The notes below the pieces were generated by a model that saw only the letters and a list, made by a program, of their open reading frames with translations, had not been told where the DNA came from and searched no databases. DNA of 64,000 bases from Ptiloglossa arizonensis (Eukaryota > Arthropoda > Insecta > Hymenoptera > Colletidae). Every line of letters starts with the position of its first letter. Position 1 is the stretch's first letter. Position numbers and translations under genes: made by a program. The DNA lies in contig NW_027478714.1 in NCBI RefSeq assembly GCF_051014685.1, forward strand, positions 186,001-250,000, read 5' to 3'. Of the stretch, positions 61,461-64,000 are shown one piece after another.

Positions 61461-64000
61461 ACGGGGAAACGAACAAAGAAACGGAGAAACGAAGAAAGAA
61501 ACGGAGGAACGGAGAAATAAATGGAGAAACGAAGAAATAAACGGAGAAACGAAGAAAGAAACGGAGAATCGAAGAAAGAAACGGAGAAACGAAGAAAGAA
61601 ATGAAGAAACGAAGAAAGAAACGAAGAAAGAAACGAAGAAACGAACAAGGTAACGGAGAAACGAACAAGGAATCGGAGAAACGAAGGAAGAAACGGAGAT
61701 ACGAAGAAAGAAACGGAGAAACGAAGAAAGAAACGGAGAAACGAAGAAAGAAACGGAGAAACGAAGAAACAAACAGAGAAACGAAGAAAGAAACGGAGAA
61801 TCGGAGAAATAAATGGAGAAACGAACAAGTAAACGGAGAAACGAAGAAAGAAACGGAGAAACGAACAAAGAAACGGAGAAACGAAGAAAGAAACGGAGAA
61901 ACGAAGAAAGAAACGAAGAAACGAAGAATGAAACGGAGAATCGGAGAAATAAATGGAGAAACGAAGGAATAAACCGAGAAAAGAAGAGAGAAACGGAGAA
62001 ACGAACAAAGAAACGGAGAAACGGAGAAAGAAACGGAGAGACGAAGAAAGAAACGGAGAAACGAAGATAGAAACGGAGAAACGAAGAAAGAAACGGAGAA
62101 ACGAAGAAAGAAACGGAGAAACGGAGAAATAAATGGCGAAACGAAGAAATAAACGTAGTAACGAAGAAAGAAACGAAGAAACGAAGAAAGAAATGGAGAC
62201 ATAAATGGAGAAACGGAAAAAGAAACGGAGAAACGAAGAAAGAAACGGAGAAACGAAGAAACGATAAAAGAAACGGAGAAACCAAGAAGGAAACGGAGGA
62301 ACGAAGAAACGATAAAAGAAACGGAGAAACGAAGAAAGAAACGGAGAAACGAAGAAATAAACGGAGAAACGAAGAAAGAAACGGAGAAACGAACAAAGAA
62401 ACGGAGAAACGAAGAAAGAACCGGAGAAACGGAGAAAGAAACGGAGTAACGAAGAAAGAAACGAAGGAACGAAGAAAGAAACGGAGAAATAAATGGAGAA
62501 ACGGAAAAAGAAACGGAGAAACGAACAAAGAAACGGAGAAACGAAGAAGGAATCGGAGAATCGGAGAAATAAATGGAGACACGAGGAAATAAACCGAGAA
62601 ACGGAGAAAGACGCGGATAAACGATCAATGAAACGGGGAAACGAACAAAGAAACGGAGAAACGAAGGAAGAAACGGAGAAACGGAGAAAGAAACGGAGAA
62701 CCGAACATAGAAACGGAGAAACGAACAAAGAAACGGAGAAACGAAGAAAGAAACGGAGAAACGGAGAAATAAATGTCGAAACGAAGAAATAAACGGAGAA
62801 ACGAAGAAAGAAACGGAGAAACGAACAAAGAAACGGAGAAACGAACAAAGAAACGGAGAAACGAACAAAGAAACGGAGAAACGGAGAAATAAATGGCGAA
62901 ACGAAGAAATAAACGTAGTAACGAAGAAAGAAACGAAGAAACGAAGAAAGAAATGGAGACATAAATGGAGAAACGGAAAAAGAAACGGAGAAACGAACAA
63001 AGAAACGGCGAAACGAAGAAAGAAACGGAGAAACGAAGAAACGATAAAAGAAACGGAGAAACCAAGAAGGAAACGGAGGAACAAAGAAACGATAAAAGAA
63101 ACGGAGAAACGAAGAAAGAAACGGAGAAACGAAGAAATAAACGGAGAAACGAAGAAAGAAACGGAGAAATGAACAAAGAAACGGAGAAACGAAGAAAGAA
63201 GCAGAGAAACGAAGAAAGAAACGGAGAACCGAACAAAGAAACGGAGAATCGAACAAAGAAACGGAGAAACGAAGAAAGAAACGGAGAAACGGAGAAATAA
63301 ATGGCGAAACGAAGAAAGAACCGGAGAAACGGGGAAAGAAACGTAGTAACGAAGAAAGAAACGAAGAAACGAAGAAAGAAATGGAGACATAAATGGAGAA
63401 ACGGAAAAAGAAACGGAGAAACGAACAAAGAAACGGAGAAACGAAGAAACGATAAAAGAAACGGAGAAACCAAGAAGGAAACGGAGGAACGAAGAAACGA
63501 TAAAGGAAACGGAGAAACGAAGAAAGAAACGGAGAAACGAAGAAATAAACGGAGAAACGAAGAAAGAAACGGAGAAACGAACAAAGAAACGGAGAAAGAA
63601 ACGGAGTAACGAAGAAAGAAACGAAGGAACGAAGAAAGAAACGGAGAAATAAATGGAGAAACGGAAAAAGAAACGGAGAAACGAACAAAGAAACGGAGAA
63701 ACGAAGAAGGAAACGTAGAATCGGAGAAATAAATGGAGACACGAAGGAATAAACCGAGAATCGGAGAAAGAAACGGAGTAACGAAGAAAGAAACGAAGAA
63801 ACGAAGAAAGAAACGGAATAACGATGAAAGAAACGAAGAAACGAAGAAAGAAACGGGGAATCGGAGAAATAAATGGAGAAACGAAGGAATAAACCGAGAA
63901 ACGGAGAAAGAAACGGAGAAACGATCAATGAAACGGAGAAACGAACAAAGAAACGGAGAAACGAAGAAAGAAACGAAGATACGAAGAACGAAACGGAGAA

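Larger units (their letters stand above)
1..64000 (+). repeat. 20-bp purine-rich satellite array (whole window)
   Basis: The entire window is a head-to-tail array of GAAACGGAGAAACGAAGAAA and point variants. With 60-base lines, three monomers fall in the same columns for long stretches, so the 20-bp period is visible directly. The monomer is built from two 8-mers that differ by one base (GAAACGGA, GAAACGAA) followed by GAAA, which suggests it arose from an 8-bp motif. The consensus contains 12 A, 6 G, 2 C and no T, and both C residues are in CpG. Common variants are GAAC for GAAG, GGAG for GAAG at the second CG, GAAT, and C-to-T or G-to-A changes at CpG. Register shifts come from 28-bp monomers (an extra 8-mer, for example 81-108), 12-bp units and 19-bp units. 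Orientation is constant throughout. No unique sequence or gene was found inside it. The type of genomic compartment is inferred, not seen. Confidence 0.98.
57400..64000 (+). repeat. Satellite block D' (rearranged D family)
   Basis: Block D variants return: CGAAGTAATAAAAGGAGAAATG near 57794 (matching 23849), CGATCAATG, GAGATTCG, GGAATAACGATG, the GAAAGAAATGAAG series near 61590 (matching 22490), GAACAAGTAAACGG near 61815 (matching 23205), and the CGATAAAAG 48-bp pairs. New to D' are TAAATGGCG and GGAGGCACGAGG. Order is only partly colinear with D, so this block has been shuffled and shortened. The array runs off the right end of the window. Confidence 0.78.

Noticed and set aside
1..64000. CRISPR array
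   Set aside because: Repeats are contiguous without unique spacers, the monomer is 20 bp, and there are no cas genes.
1..64000. Interferon-response (ISRE/IRF) element array
   Set aside because: GAAA cores are abundant, but they lie 4 or 0 bases apart, not the 2 bases of GAAANNGAAAC, so the match is only compositional.
1..64000. CENP-B box or telomere repeat
   Set aside because: The minus strand contains TTCGTTTCTCCG, but it lacks the required A and CGGG of the CENP-B box. No TTAGGG-type or related telomere motif was seen.
1..64000. Ribosome binding sites (GGAGAAA before ATG)
   Set aside because: GGAG is part of every monomer, so its position before ATG carries no information.

Overview
The whole 64 kb window is one tandem satellite array with no gene I can support. 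The basic unit, read on the + strand, is a 20-bp purine-rich monomer, GAAACGGAGAAACGAAGAAA. It is itself two 8-mers (GAAACGGA, GAAACGAA) plus a GAAA tail. The array enters at base 1 and leaves at base 64000 still in repeat, always in the same orientation, and I found no unique flank, transposon, rRNA, tRNA or inverted segment. An array this long, with nested higher-order repeats (HORs), suggests eukaryotic heterochromatin such as a pericentromere, subtelomere or satellite-rich chromosome. Nothing in the sequence identifies the species, and the eukaryotic call is an inference.

Several scales of structure are visible. (1) Monomers are 20 bp, with 28-bp, 12-bp and 19-bp variants that shift the register. 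(2) A linked trimer of variant monomers (a GGAGAAATAAATGG core) recurs throughout and punctuates the array. (3) HORs of 48, 240, 280, 320/640, 744, about 900, 940, 1,104, 1,316, 1,420 and 2,639 bp occur, often with copies of very high identity. (4) A coarse block order A-B-C-D (about 3.4-30.8 kb) appears again as A'-B'-C'-D' (about 47.5-64 kb), separated by a distinct block E (about 30.8-47.5 kb). This implies a super-period of roughly 42-44 kb.

Layout: 0-2.3 kb, left-edge satellite with 280-, 940- and 1,420-bp duplications. 2.3-3.6 kb, a segment repeated at 8.3-9.5 kb. 3.4-12.1 kb, block A, marked by ACAATGATACGCAG. 12.1-13.2 kb, block B. 13.2-16.2 kb, block C, marked by TCGTAGAACTAAATGG. 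16.2-30.8 kb, block D, with the 320-bp HOR, the 2,639-bp duplication, the 48-bp CGATAAAAG pairs and a ~0.9-kb HOR. 30.8-47.5 kb, block E. 47.5-53.7 kb, A'. 54.2-55.7 kb, B'. 55.7-57.4 kb, C'. 57.4-64 kb, D', which contains a 1.45-kb duplicated stretch full of single-base indels that looks like unpolished sequence.

The very long minus-strand open frames (up to 7,891 codons) are a compositional artefact. The + strand has almost no TTA, CTA or TCA, so all three minus frames are open at once, and these frames mostly begin at TTG or GTG. The short + strand frames begin and end at the recurrent TAAATG inside the variant trimer. None is annotated as a gene.
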